NCBI RefSeq assembly: GCF_009730915.1
Contig: NC_052475.1
Span: forward strand, 28,705,016 to 28,769,015
Direction of reading: 5' to 3'
DNA length: 64,000 bases
Source: Dioscorea cayenensis subsp. rotundata
Lineage: Eukaryota; Streptophyta; Magnoliopsida; Dioscoreales; Dioscoreaceae
Position numbers and translations under genes: made by a program. Shown piece after piece: positions 49,498-62,461 of this stretch (position 1 is the first letter of the stretch; each line of letters starts with the position of its first letter). The notes beneath the pieces were generated by a model. It was not told the DNA's origin. It made no database searches and saw nothing but the letters and a program-made list of their open reading frames with translations.

Positions 49498-51956
49498 TAT
49501 ATATATATATATATAACACTTTTATGTATAGTTGTTTTAAAATGTTTTATTTGAGGTCAGAAATGAAGTGGTGCGTGAACAGTGCACATGAACAACTGTG
49601 TGCTTTGTTCCGCACAGTACTGTACCAAAATGAGCATGCAAAGCTTGCTGGACGGATGCAACTTTAAATAAAGTTTGTGCTTCAATCTTGCCATATGATC
49701 AGTACCATCAATAGACATGGTACTCACCAAAGTAAAAAAATATATATATATATATATATTTATGTCCGTATTACCCCTTTTAAATAGTAAAAAAAAATAA
49801 TCTTTAACCGCCACTGTTATTTAACGGTAAGTGGTTGTATGATTAACTTTTATACAGAGTTTTGTCATTGAAATTCATTTTTAAAATATAGTCGAGGATT
49901 TAAAATATGTCTGGAGTAAGTTATCTATATTGTTTTACTACAGAGTTGATTAATTTTTTTAAATTTTATTGCATTAGTTGTTATTTATATGTGATTATTT
50001 TATTTATATAAAATCATCAAAATCACAAATATGCTAATTATTAAGATGGCTAATTTTTTTTTTTTTATGCATATGATTTTGTGAGTTTTGAGAATTTTCT
50101 ATTCAATATAATTCTTTTAATTTTTAAGATTTCTAGTGTTTGATTTTTATTTAGTATCTTTGTGGAATCGTCTTATTATAAATTTTTTCCAAAAATTATA
50201 AAAAACAAATCTGTAAAGTTATATAATATTGTGGTCTAATTATGTAATATAAAAATGATACATATATAAATACAAGAAAGCAAAAAAATGCTTGTGGATT
50301 ATAAATTATAAATCTTTATATATGTTTGATATGGAGTTTTATTCATAATTTGTGGATTGATCCATGCCATAAGACTCATTACACATTCCAGACAACAATC
50401 TAACTTAATTTAGTTTGATTTTATTAAATCAGGAGGTTCATCGTTGTTATCAGTGTAATAATAAGTTTGATAAAAGCTTTGACTTATTGAGACTCTAATA
50501 TCTAATTTCATTTATACTTTATTATTTTATAAAGAAAATAATAAAAATATATTAATTTAATAGATGAATATGTCAGTTTAATAACATCCTTAAGATATCT
50601 AAAAACTATAATTTAACTTCAATAGAATTCGGGCCTAAAAAATATTAAGTTTGTTTAAGATAAAAACAAATGTGTTTACTTTTTATTTATTTATTTTTTT
50701 AACTAATAGGCGACAAGACCTTTTATTTAAGCAAGTTGTGAAAAAGAACATACTTGTACAAAGGAAAAATTATCAATTTCATATTCTAACTAACAAAACT
50801 AAAAATTATTTGGTTGTATTTGTATAATAGTTGATTTTATATTTTAAATTAATATATTGTTTGTTTAGAATTAGAGTAAATATTTTTATTTTTATTTTTT
50901 ATTTTTTTTAAAGAAAGGTGATAGGTTTTTTGGGTTGAAAAACATTGAAACCAATTGATGGCAATGATCTGATATAATAATAAAAATAATGAACAGGGCA
51001 AATTACTTTCTGAATGTCATCAGTTATCCTAAAAAAAAACTAAATTATTAATGAGTTTTTAATTTGGAATTGGTCCATATCCTTAGCGTGATGGGTAACA
51101 ACTGTCTGGCATTTTGTTATCTCATCCTGTATATCTAGATTTGCCTGTGATCTGTATGAATTATAGCATGATGATAGAGCATGTTATTATTTGAATAATT
51201 TTCAAGTATGTAATAGGTATACACTTAGATGACAATTAATAATAATAAAAAGATTTTAGAAAAAAATGAAACATTTAATCTTGATTAAGCATGTGATATA
51301 TATATATATATATATATTTGTCTTAACACTGAATTTAATCTTGGATTAGGCCTGTTATTCTAGTCTAACTCGAGGAAATATAACCATCTTTTACTTAGCA
51401 AGTTCAACAAAAGACTACACTCAAATATCACAACAGAGTAGATGGAGATGGAGATGGAGATGGAAAATTGGGTTTTTATCAAGCAAGAAAGAATGAGAGA
51501 CTACATAATTTGTGATGAAAAAAATCAGATAGCAAAAGTTGAGAAAGAATCATAGAGAAGGATGGACACATGCATATCCAAGTCAAAGTTTAATCTCAAC
51601 CATATTTTAAAGTATGCACTGTAGGATTTGTTGGATGAGATACAATGGTTACAAATTATGATGAAGAGACATGGGTTGTAAGTTGCAATAGAGTCTCACT
51701 AAAGACCATCCTTTTTCCAACTCAAAAGTTGAAGGTAACATAATAATCCTATATGTGATTTATCTATGTTTCTTTATATATATATATATATACTTAAAAA
51801 TATTGTCTTAACAAAAGATCGATATAAATATACACATAATTGAATAAAATATCTCTTTTAATATATACAAGAAAAAGCATAAGCATAATTAATATGTAAA
51901 TTTTTTTTTCCTGCCTATTGAATTTCTTATTTTATTGTTTTGAATATCTTTGGTGC

Positions 51957-51969
51957 GGATAATTATATA
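51957..51969. repeat. Left target-site duplication of LINE 2
   Basis: GGATAATTATATA is identical to 58731-58743. It runs into a (TA)n tract, then into the poly(T) that represents the LINE poly(A) tail. Confidence 0.85.
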
Positions 51970-52521
51970 TATATATATATATTTTTTTTTGAAAAGGTGG
52001 ATAAACCACATGCATTAAATAAGCAGAGAGTAAACAACACAAAGCACTCTTCCACTAGCCAGTGGAAACAAAAAATGTAACCACGACAAAGAAACAAAGA
52101 AAAAGAAAAAAAGGAGGAACAACGGGTCTCCTCTTGACCCAATCAGAACAAAAAAACTATTCCACCCCACTAGCCTGATCCACCTCAATCATAGGGGTAG
52201 CCTCCTCCCCAACAGAACGAGGTCCTGCGAAATCTAAACTCCGCTTGATGGTAGCAATATGGTCCTCCATCTTCACCCTCAAATCAATCGAGCCAGCAGA
52301 GAACCAAGATAACATCAAATAAGCAATCATCTTCATAACAACAAGTGGATCATCACATTTATCGAAAGAAAGATATAATCATTTCTCGTGAGCCGATAGA
52401 CCACACAAAAAGCTTTTAACCACCCAATGCAGAAACCCCCGCACCGACCGTACGACAGTCGCTTCTCCAACCACTCCACAAGAGGCCCATCGACAGGGCA
52501 AAAACAGTAAGGTAAGGAACC

Positions 52522-55500
52522 CTACATAGATAGGACCAAACTTCCCGGAGAACCCGACACTTTTAGGAATAAATGGTCAACCGATTCGGTATCCGAATGA
52601 CAAAGGACACATGTGTCCGCTCGGGAGTCTATCGTGATCTTCGCTCTAGCAAGATTTTCCAGAGAAAGAATTTTTGTTCTTCCAAGCAAGCCAGTTAAGA
52701 ATATTAACCTTTCTAGGGCATGGACCTTTCCAAAAGGAGTTAGCAAGGGGGCAACGAAGACCACCATCATTCAACAAACCCGTAGAAGGACTCGACGTAG
52801 AAGGAACCGCTGGCTGCCAATCCCCGCACCTTCGTATCACCGCCACCATCCAACCCCACATTTAAACCGGAGCGAAGTCGCTCAACCCCCTGGATAATTC
52901 ACTGAATCGGAGGTCGACTCAAGTAACATCGCCAACTCCCCGAACTCGTCCCCATAAGGCGTAAGTAGACGCCAGAATTCACCGCCGATATACATAGGCA
53001 CAATTCCATTTAACCATTTGTCTTTCCGTAAGAGAGAATTAGATCCCTCTTCGACTGGACCGAAACACATCCCCTAAAAGCAGGGAGACATCGAGAGACC
53101 CCAGCCCAAAAGAAAGACTCTCCCAACCGGACCCCTAAACAAATCCCAAGTAGTAATATTATAATCAATCTCGTGATCTTAGTCTCCCCCGCTTGCATAA
53201 GTCAATAGTTTCCATCTCCATTTTCCCAGCAAGGCCAAGTTAAAGGACGATAGCTCCAAGATGCCCCAACCTCCTTGTTCCTTAGCGACGACGATATTTC
53301 TCCAAGCCACCGCATCGACACCCGTGATGTTCGATGTCAGTCCGCACTCAAAGGAAGTCTCTTCCCGATCCTATCAATTTCTTTGATCACCCACATTGGT
53401 AACCCTGCATGTAGACATCCAACACGCTCGAGCATCGCCGATAAAAACCGCTGCTAACGAGGGGTGAGTCGCCCACCAATAGAGATATAGGACGATTTCC
53501 AAGAGGATGACGACCTCCCGACTTTGGCAATCACATTCCCGGGGCCCCGCCACGCTGCTTCGCTCAAACCCAGATACCCGGATAGGTTACCTAAGAAGAC
53601 CCACGCCACAGCGATCAGATTTCGCCTCGCCGCATGCGAAGATGGTGCACGTCCGTAGCGTATGCATAAGTTTTCAAAAAAATTAGTTTCCAATCCCGGA
53701 AAGTCCTTCAAATATCAGTAGAATCAGCTTAATAACCCTAAGGTCTTCAGCTCCACCCACCGTAAAAATCAGTAAGTCGTCCGCATAGTAAAGATTACAG
53801 ACACGACTCCCGATCCCCCAAATGGGTACTCCCGATCGTAATTTTTTTAAGGTCAGCATTGTCGAACATCGCGCACAACATATCAGAAACAAGCACAAAC
53901 AGTAGCGGCGACAGAGGATCCCCCTGTCTCAACCCTCTCTGGTATCTCACATAACCACTAGGGGACCCGTTAATTAAGATCGAAGCTTTCGATGATCCGA
54001 GAATGAGGGAAGTCCATCGTATCCAATTAGGTCCAAAAATCCCCCGACCTCCGTAAGCTCCAACAAGAAGTCCCAATCAACCGAGCTCGAAAGCTTTTCG
54101 CAAAAATCCACCTTAAGAATGTGCCCTTTCGCCTCCTTTTTACGTATGTCAAGATTGTCTCTTCCGCCATAGCAATATTGTCCATTATACACCACCCTTT
54201 GAGAACGCCCGATCAAGGCTGTGATCCACCAAAGTGTCCATCACCCGGCTGAGTCTCGAGGCCAGAAGCTTGCTAAGAATTTTAACAGAGGAGTTAATAA
54301 GGCTAATGGGACGATAATCCCCCAGATTGACTGGATCAAGACCTTAGGAATAAGAGCAACATGCACTCCAATTAATTCGCTCTAAATTCGCCGTCCCCAC
54401 GTAGAAGTCACTACAAAGATGCATGATCTCATCTTTAACAATCTCCCAGTTAGACTTGAAGAAAAACATTGGAAAACCATCCGGCTCTGGGGCTTTGTCA
54501 CTTCCTAAGTCAAAGACAGCTTTTTTCACTTCCTCCAACGTAAAGTGGGCGTTCAAGAGAAGACAAGTCCACGAAAGGTTTATTCCTCAGAAGGATACCG
54601 AGATCCACCTTGAAGCGAAAATTCCTTCGCTGACCAAAAACTCCCCTAAAATGTTGTTCAAAGATTTTCCCAATGTCTCTGACATCGGTGACAGAGCTAG
54701 ATCCAGTATTAATCGAAGGAATAAAGTTTACATTTTTCCTCCCATTTGCCACCGCATGGAAATATCTCGTGTTCTCATCCCCCTCCTTCAGCCACTTCAG
54801 ACGGGATCGCTGCTTCCAGTAAACTTCCTCTTACCTTCGAATCTCCGCTAAACTCCCCATTAGATCGCGCTCCTGGATAATTTCCTCAGGAGAAAGACAC
54901 CTGGATTCTTTGATGACATCCAAACTCTCTAAGTCATGTAACATCGCAAGTTTCCGAAGTTTAATGGAGCCAAAACTCTCTTTCGACCATCTTCTGAGCT
55001 GCTCCCTAAGCCAAGCCAATTTCTTAGACAAAACAAAAGCACCACAACCGTGGGGGTTGGACTCGGCCCACCATCCGGCTATCAGATCAGAGAACCCATC
55101 CACCGTTGTCCAAACTTTCTCGAGCTTTTGAACAACCTAGGTTTAGCGCAATGCATCCCCACCTCAAGCCTGATAGGGACATGATCCGATCCAAGCCTCG
55201 AGAGACAGTTTTGAATCAACCTAGGGAAGTGATCCACACAAGCCCTGTTAACAACAAACCTATCTAACTTAACCCAAATAGGATTATCTTGCCCATTAGT
55301 CCAGTAAACCTCCTCCCCATCGCCAGTGGGGTTCAACTGAGACATAAGTCCCGCGATCGTGTGTTAGCTTCCCGAATATCCGCACGGTTCGGGTTTCCGC
55401 CACCTTTGTCCTTGGGCGAAAAAATTGCATTAAAGTCCCGCAAATAATCCAAGGCACATCCGGGTTCCCCCTGCAGCCTCCCCGATCTCGTCCCCGTAAA

Positions 55501-55861
55501 GAGCGCTTTAGCCGTCACGCTGCTCGTCCATAGACTGGAGGTGCACCGCCAAGAGAGATTGTCCTTCTTCGAGCGTAACCTCGACGCTAAAACAAAAAAA
55601 GTGCCTTTACTAACCAACGCACTCCACGAGAACAACACTGTTCCAACCAACAATGATGCCCCCTGAGGTCCCCACTGAAGGAATGAAAACGAATTTATCC
55701 AGTCTTGGTCCTCCAATCTCACGCCACTTTGTGCCCGAAACATCTAGTTTGGATTCTTGTAGACAACACACATCCGCAAAATGAAGATTCAGGAAATCTT
55801 TCACAAGAAATCGTTTCGCAGGTCTACCTAGACCCCTAACATTCCAAGTTATAATATTCAT
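52522..55861 (-). pseudogene. LINE 2 ORF2: endonuclease, reverse transcriptase, zf-RVT (frameshifted)
   Basis: It starts MNIITWNVRGLGRPAKR at 55861. The apurinic/apyrimidinic-type endonuclease domain follows (CCLQESKL, SGGIIVGW, then after a frameshift at about 55630 DFNAIFSPKDKGGGN and RLGSDHVPI at about 55180). The linker and RT domain follow: VFDLGSDKAPEPDGFP at about 54500, [19 protein letters not shown] at about 53900, YADDLLIF at about 53815. The zf-RVT region is at about 52770-52560. At least six changes of reading frame are needed to follow the domains. In an intact element this protein nicks target DNA and copies its own mRNA into it. Confidence 0.88.
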
Positions 55862-55872
55862 AAACAAACTAA

Positions 55873-58685
55873 CTAATTGCCGCGGACCTCCACCGAGGTC
55901 TCCGCCTGCTCCGCGTTGGAGAGAACGCATGACAAGGATCGGGTCTTTTCAACATTACGGATAAAAGAAATACAATCATTCACATGCGAACCAGAGTCAA
56001 CAAACGAAATACCACATGCATTACAAAGAGCTAGCAATTTGAATGTCGACCAATCGTAAATAAGAAGGGGCTCCGAGGGCGCATTCTTCGTAGGCATCGT
56101 CGCACGCTGACTTTCTTCTTGGCCGATCTAGGAGGCTCCGCTACATATCCCGCCTCCTCGGTCCATCTGGACGATGGTTTCTTGGGACGATCACTCTTCC
56201 TAACCCCTTTTGGTGCATGATTAGTCGATGACGAGCTTCCTTCCTTCATTCCCTCGCAACAATTCCTTGATCGATCTTTTCAAATTCGAGATAGAATCGC
56301 CGAGGCAAACTCATCATCCCGCCTTTCCGTCTCGTGAGGCATGGGAGTCACTCCACCCCCACCCCCCGTATTAGCATTCTTGGGGGCAATTATAGGAGCC
56401 GTAACCCAAATGTTTGCAAGGAAATGCCACTCAAAGCCCACTCTGGAGGAAAGCAAGATTAGGTTTAGCATTGCCGTCCAGAACATCCACTCCCTCCAAT
56501 AAGAGTCCTGAATCACCCAAAGAAATTTGGGCCTCCACCCCTTCAATGTTCGGTCCACCAGAATGTTTAGAATCTGTAAGACCCCTTCAATCAAGAAGTC
56601 ATCCTTAGATCCATCCACCCCTCCACATGTGGACCTTTCACCTTTTCATTGGGGGCCCGCACCCTCGCCCACTATCCCCCAACAAAGAACCCTTGGTAGT
56701 ACAAAATGGTCCCCATCAACTTCGTAATGTATGGACCGCCCAAATTAGCACCCCAACAAGATTTCAACACCGGATCCGAACCGGATCCAGAACCTTTGAA
56801 GCAATCAACTGGGCCCTCCTCAACTCTCAGCCCAATATCCTTCTCCAGCGGGTCCACGAAACCCAGACCCGGGTCAACCAAAGAAACAGCCGCCTTCTCT
56901 TTCTCGCCGTGGGAGAGAACCCTGACCTTGAAAAAGGCATGCTCATGATGACATCATCAACCCTCGATCGACATTGAATGCATGCCAGTCTATCACCAAC
57001 ATTCCTGCATCTCACGACCTTGCGAGCCACCCACACCTGACAGCAGCACTCCCAGGTTCTCTCAACGCCGCACCCCCGCCTCAACTCTTCCTTACTTTTC
57101 GACGCCCGACTCTCCACTGGACCGACTCACGGGTCCCCTCCTCGCGAACTCACTTCGCCCGCTCGGGCTCCTCGAACGAGCATCCTTGGCGGGACCGGGC
57201 TGCCGACCACGTGGGAGCTCCGCTCCACCACGCTCTCTGCCACGCCCGTGAGCCATCCTGGGCCTTCCCAAGATGGGAGCCACGCCTCCACCATCGCCGG
57301 GCCTTTTCTCCACCTCCTTCCCGCATAGACCCCTATGATGCATGGACAAAGCTGCACTCCACGGACGCAGCATGCCGATGGATCGGATCTCCACCTCTAG
57401 AGAGCCGGGCTCCCCTTCAACTCGTGGGACGTGAGCCGCGCCCACCGCCCCTCATTCAGCCTTTCACGCTCAATCCATCCTCAACCTTCGGACAGAGTCG
57501 CTACCAACCGCCCTCCTTCTCCTTCACATTCGGTCCTTCAGAGACCCTCGACCTCAACTCATTTGAGGAAGACACACGGATGGTCGCTCGCACCGGTTGG
57601 CACGAATCGCCATCGCTTCGACGACACACAAGCTCAAAGCGACCAAGATCCGGCCGACACTCGCTTGCTCTCCTCTATCATCTCGTTATGAGCACCGCAT
57701 ACTTCATGCATCCCCAAGTCTGAGATCAAGTTCCATGGGAAGTACCGGGCCCCCTACCGCCTCACGCACTCGTAGCCGAGACAAAGCGCTAGTTAGTTCT
57801 AAACTCCCGCGACAGCCACCATCTCCCCCACCGCCTTCGTAATCTCCAAAATGACGCTCCAGCACCAACCATGCAAAGGTAAGTTCCAAATACAAACCCA
57901 AAGACCAACTCCTGACGCACGGTTCGTCGCTCCAATCTCCGCCGACCAGGGTGCGAACATCGCCGAGCACATACCATCCTTAGTAGCGAACTCTCGCCAC
58001 GCCGAGCATACATACTTCCTTCACATCCGCCGGCTCGACATGGGGATGAGGAACATGTTCTCATTCAGAGGGGTGAGCGATCCGGCAAGCGGCCGATTGA
58101 GGATAGACGGGAGCACCTCATATAGTCCAAAGATCTCGTCACATAACCAGATAAAATGGTCATCACCACCACCTTAGTTAACTCCTCTCTAACAGCAGCA
58201 ATCTCCGGAGTTAGAGGAAGAGAAAGGGACGCTTGTCCGATCGACGGAAGACGCGACTCCGGCAACCTTGGTAACATAGACGTAAGCCACCCTATTCTCC
58301 CCTAACTCCGCCTTTGCGCTTTGGTCTCGTGATATGCACTCTTTTTCTCTTTGGGCTCCTCCGCGGCTCCAGCTACATACCGCCGACGCGCTCCAACTCC
58401 CGAAAGCAACGAAGCATACCACTTGGTGGCGTGATTCGTAAGTTTTATGCGTCGTCCTCGAGCAACGCTCCACAAGATGTATCCACTCGGTGATCGGGGT
58501 CGCTTGCTCCGGCTTGTCATCTTCTCCTTTGAAAGCATCTTACTCCTCTCACTCTTCAAGCACCCTAACTCCTCCAAGACGAGCCGACAACCTCCGCAAA
58601 AAGTCTTACCTTTCGTAGACGAACAGCCCTCCCTAACCACCGCCGCCCCTCTCGCGAGTTTGCCGACGCTGCTCCACCACCCCAC
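55873..58685 (-). pseudogene. LINE 2 ORF1 region (frameshifted)
   Basis: The position upstream of ORF2 and the closing segment (about 56215-56100: RKSDRPKKPSSRWTEEAGY, a basic linker, then after a frameshift LLIYDWSTFKLLALCNACG ending at a TAG at 55875-55873) fit plant LINE ORF1. A Cys-rich stretch near 57060-57000 could be what is left of the zinc knuckles. The remainder is proline/arginine-rich in every frame and too broken to assign domains. In intact LINEs this protein binds the element RNA. Confidence 0.6.
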
Positions 58686-58730
58686 AGACCCTCACCGAAG
58701 ACTCATCTTTAGAGAGCAAGATTTTTCTAT

Positions 58731-58743
58731 GGATAATTATATA
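58731..58743. repeat. Right target-site duplication of LINE 2
   Basis: Second copy of GGATAATTATATA. It marks the 5' end of the minus-strand element. Confidence 0.85.
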
Positions 58744-60770
58744 GATGGCATGTTTAATAAGTCATAACCAATACTTTATGTAAATAAATAAATACATAGC
58801 TCATTTAGTTGTTAATAAAATGTTAAATGCTTAGACTTTAGAGATGTATATACAACAGTCATAAAAAAACATTTCACATCCTTTCCATCTATTATTGAAA
58901 AATTATGGTTAATATTTCAGAATTTTCTAGAGGAAAAACTTATGAGCTTGTTTGGAAAATGTGCAGAGTTACCAGAGTATTGGTGGTTAATTTCTAATGT
59001 TTTAATATTTGAATACAAAATTTTGAAGATGGAACTAAAGTTCATGTGATTTCAAGTTATTGATTGATCTAATAGATCAGCTAAAATCTACCACCAAGCT
59101 GAATGATAAATCCACCAGATGAAGATAGTTTACACATGTTTCAGTATTGAATTTAAAAACCAAAGAACAAAAAAATCAAACATGTCATATTTTTTTACTC
59201 TATCTATATATGCAATGCACACATAAAGATACAAGAAATCACTAGGGGTCCTTGGGGCTGTGTTCAGGCCCAGGGTGAAGGGAAATAGCATGTTGGACAG
59301 AAAGTGAGAAATAATTGAGGGGCAACATGCAATTTCATTTGCCAACACATGTCATCTTCTTCATTCAAGAATGAAGATTTCCCTCTAAAAAGTTACCCTG
59401 TTTCATCTACGAAGTATTAATCAAAAGAACCATGGAGTTCAAAGTGTAAAGATCAAAATTTAACACAGCATAGGGCTCTGAATTCAACACTCGACTTGGC
59501 CAAACCAACAGGTGCAGTTCAATCAAACAATGAAAAAAAAAAATTGAAAGAAAAACATAAAATTAAATTTGAATACATGGACATTTGTTGAAATCTGAAA
59601 ATGAGGCACTACCAAGAGTTCGAAAGAACTGGAAATTTTCGTACCATATGTTCTATCGAGTAAACATCTGTTCTTGTAAGTGCATGATATGTCATCACCA
59701 ATTCGGAAATTCTAGTAACAAGGTAAACAAAAGAACCAGTCTCGAAGCTCATATAATTCTACAGTTGCTTTGATGGAAAATCATAAGCTAAGTTAAGCCA
59801 GTATTCATCGGTCCAAACATAACAGATGAAATGAAAAGGGATATGATCAGGAATAATGGTAAAAAATAAGCATAGCAGTCAGAGAGCAATAGAAGATACT
59901 CAACAAGCACACATCTGCCTAATACTCTTCAACAGCAATAAAAAAAGAAAGCTATACATTTTAAAGAACAGAAACCAGAGATCCTTCGGTACACATCAAA
60001 TCAGTTGAACAACTCAAGCAATGATAATCTAGTTTTGGCCAAGATCTAATGCCAAAACAATCATACAGAATAGGTATTAATATAATGGAAATTAAATTCA
60101 TTCGAGAAGAAAAGCAAATGCACTCCTTGATTCTTCAAATCAATTGAACGCCTTTAAACACCTACAAGAACATTAAGTAGTTGTATCTTTTAGGATGTCT
60201 TTAAATGAGGGAAAACAACAGAAGGGGGAAAAATGAGAGCTATCCTTTTTTCCCTTCAATACAAAGTACAAACACACCCTTCACCTCAAATGCTACGGCA
60301 AAATCCTTGATCCAAGACCATCACAAGATAGCAAGTGAATCAAACTTTAATCCTCACAACATGCAAGATTTATGCACTTTTCCAACTCAGTTGAACAAAA
60401 GTAAAGACTGGAGCAGCATCCAAACAACCTTCTCTATCCAAGTCCATCACAAGAAAGTAGTTTTAATCCTCACAAACATGTAAAATATTATAATCTTTTC
60501 CAACTCCAATGGATGAAAGTAAGGATTGGAACAACAATGAAAAAGTCTCAGAGAAGCATAATTATTGAAATTAAGAACGAAAATGTGCAAAAATAGCAGA
60601 CTGAAACAAAGAGAGTAGTAACGCAACCAAAAGCACAATGAGAATATCAAGAGACAAAAAAAGGCATAAAGCTTCAACTGAGCAAAGAAAAAAAATTGCT
60701 TCGTTAGAAACAAGAAGGAAAATCACAATCTTCAGCTATCAAAGTAGCAAAAAATCATGATAAACTGAGT
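58744..60770. other. AT-rich intergenic DNA and 3' region of the next gene
   Basis: I see no coding exon here. The right part should contain the 3' UTR of the 130-residue gene. A near-repeat, CCATCACAAGA followed by TTTTAATCCTCACAA or similar, occurs at about 60319-60360 and 60443-60475. Confidence 0.5.
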
Positions 60771-61163
60771 TCATTGAGAAGTAGTGCTAGTAGAGGAAGA
60801 AGAGAGTTTGAGGCATTCACTCTGGCACCTACGTAGGCAAATGTCGTTCCAATTGGGTACCTGATGCTGGTTCACACAAACAGTGCGCGCACACGCATCA
60901 GCGCAAGCATCAAGCTCGGAGACACCGCACACAGTGACGCAAGTATCAGGAGTGGGATCCTTAGAGAAAGCACCGACCTTTTTGAGCATCCTTTTGGAAG
61001 TACAAACCCTCTCGCAGACAAAGATTTCGTCGGAAATCTTCTCGCGGCCCCGAGCACTCTTGATCCGCTGCTCCTCGGCACGCCGCCTACGCACTCTGAT
61101 TGCCTGACCGGTGATCACTGCCGGAATGGCAGCTCCGAGGAGAGACCACCAGATGTCCACCAT
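60771..61163 (-). CDS. Conserved plant cysteine-rich protein of 130 residues, function unknown
   Basis: An intact single coding exon. Residues 5-22 are hydrophobic (WWSLLGAAIPAVITGQAI), a likely membrane segment, followed by a basic stretch RVRRRRAEEQR. The C-terminal half has ten cysteines at 50, 54, 75, 79, 87, 91, 96, 109, 113 and 117, mostly spaced CX3C, in the blocks FVCERVCTSKRMLKKVGAFS and PDTCVTVCGVSELDACADAC. I recognise it as a highly conserved plant family without an assigned function. A 60-bp leader intron (61232-61173, GT-AG) is possible but short. The start at 61161-61163 is the first ATG and keeps the hydrophobic N-terminus. The Ser/Thr tail at 121-130 is low complexity. Confidence 0.85.
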   Translation of the reverse strand: MVDIWWSLLGAAIPAVITGQAIRVRRRRAEEQRIKSARGREKISDEIFVCERVCTSKRMLKKVGAFSKDPTPDTCVTVCGVSELDACADACARTVCVNQHQVPNWNDICLRRCQSECLKLSSSSTSTTSQ

Positions 61164-61379
61164 TGGTACTATCTAGGTTTACAATCGAAGCTTTAGGAGA
61201 GGGAAGGGAAGGAGTGGAGAAGCTAAGCTAACCTGGATTTCGGCGGCGAGCAGCGATCGGGGACGAGATCGCCAGGATTGGGCCACCGGCGAGTGGAGAG
61301 TGGGCGGAGAGAAGAGGGAGAGCGGTGTGAGCCCTAGGGCCGGAATCAGAGCGAGAGAATTATAAAAACAAAAGAAATT

Positions 61380-62440
61380 TAATGAAATTCTAAAAATTTC
61401 CTTAAAAAAACAAATATCATTTTTATTGCAAAAATAGAGATCTATTTTTATCTGTTTTTTTCAAGGTTATTTTATTAAATTTTTTTAGTTTGAAGTGATT
61501 TTTTTTCAAAAAACACCTTTTAGTTTATCCCTTTTTTTAAAAAAAAAAATATTTTCAAAGTTTCTAGTACAGTGATGATTTGGAATGAATAACCTCAATA
61601 GTTTACAATTTAGTATTATTATAATTATGATAGGAATAATTTTACACATTGATTATTTTGAAGGCATTATATTATGAAATAAAAATATGAACAACGAGAT
61701 AAATGGATGCATCACATGAATTTCATCTTTTTAAAATTAAATTTAATAACCAAGGAATTTGTTAATTGCATGAAGCCTAGCCACAGACCAGATTCATCAA
61801 ATCAAACTCCCTGTGATAGAACACCTTTATTTTTTATTTTTTTAAAAAAAATTTTAATTAGCCCAGTTTTCTATATATCTACGAGGTATTCTAGCTTGTT
61901 ATACTGAGAATGTATGTATATTCAATAACAGCAATCAGTCAGGATGAATTTTACGTATGATGTTAAGCCAAAAGATAACCAAGATTCTATCAATTATGCT
62001 AGCCATCACACCCAAAGTAATAAATTCTAAACATAAAACTTAATTCTAACTACAATTATCTCCTAAATTTTGGCAAACCATTGCACATAGCGCGCGAGAA
62101 CACACAACAACCACAATTAAAAAATACAATAAAAATAACATTAAAGTAAAACAAACATCGATCCTTCAAGAGAAGACAATTAATTTACCATGCTGCTCAT
62201 AGGGGGGAAGAACAGTGAATACTTGCATTAATGGAACAATCTTAACTAGGTAAATACAGATTATTCTATGTATGATCATGATGTATCAGCAAAGAATCAA
62301 CAAAAAGCTATATACGCAGCATGAAGCAATGGATCAAATGAGGGTTACGTTTCTATGTAGAAAACACAGAGAGAGGTAAGCACGTATGGTGTTTGTATTT
62401 ATGCATGAGAAATTAAAGAGGGGTTGGGGGGAAGTGGCAT
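61380..62440. other. AT-rich intergenic DNA
   Basis: Promoter-side DNA of the 130-residue gene at the left and the 3' side of the small gene at the right. Many homopolymer runs; no gene seen. Confidence 0.5.
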
Positions 62441-62461
62441 GCAGTGATACCTAAAGCCGGA

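Larger units (their letters stand above)
44913..51956. other. Gene-poor region downstream of CYP78A
   Basis: About 7 kb with no confident gene. The first 200 bp hold the CYP78A 3' UTR. Two patches, about 45.4-46.1 kb and 47.74-48.3 kb, are less AT-rich than the rest. A plus-strand frame across 45738-46106 ends in a stretch that looks protein-like (GWDSLRPCELYVIFRL) but matches nothing I know. Microsatellites: (CT)n 46230-46259, (AAT)n 47449-47489, and (TA)n at about 47676-47693, 51297-51317 and 51777-51792. Confidence 0.55.
51970..58730 (-). mobile_element. Full-length but frameshifted L1-type LINE (two ORFs)
   Basis: About 6.76 kb on the minus strand, GC-rich against AT-rich flanks, and bracketed by a perfect 13-bp target-site duplication (51957-51969 and 58731-58743). 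In transcription order it has a short 5' leader, an ORF1 region (58685-55873), an 11-nt spacer, ORF2 starting at 55861 with an endonuclease domain, reverse transcriptase with YADD at about 53815, and zf-RVT. A 3' UTR of about 500 bp ends ATGTGGTTTATCCACCTTTTC followed by poly(A). Both ORFs are broken by frameshifts, so it is not autonomous as sequenced. The same 3' terminal hairpin and RT sequence are found in LINE 1. Confidence 0.93.

Noticed and set aside
56974-57723. Plus-strand frame of 249 codons rich in Pro, Ser and Arg
   Set aside because: It lies inside LINE 2 on the opposite strand, in its degenerate ORF1 region. The composition follows from GC-rich DNA and no domain is visible.
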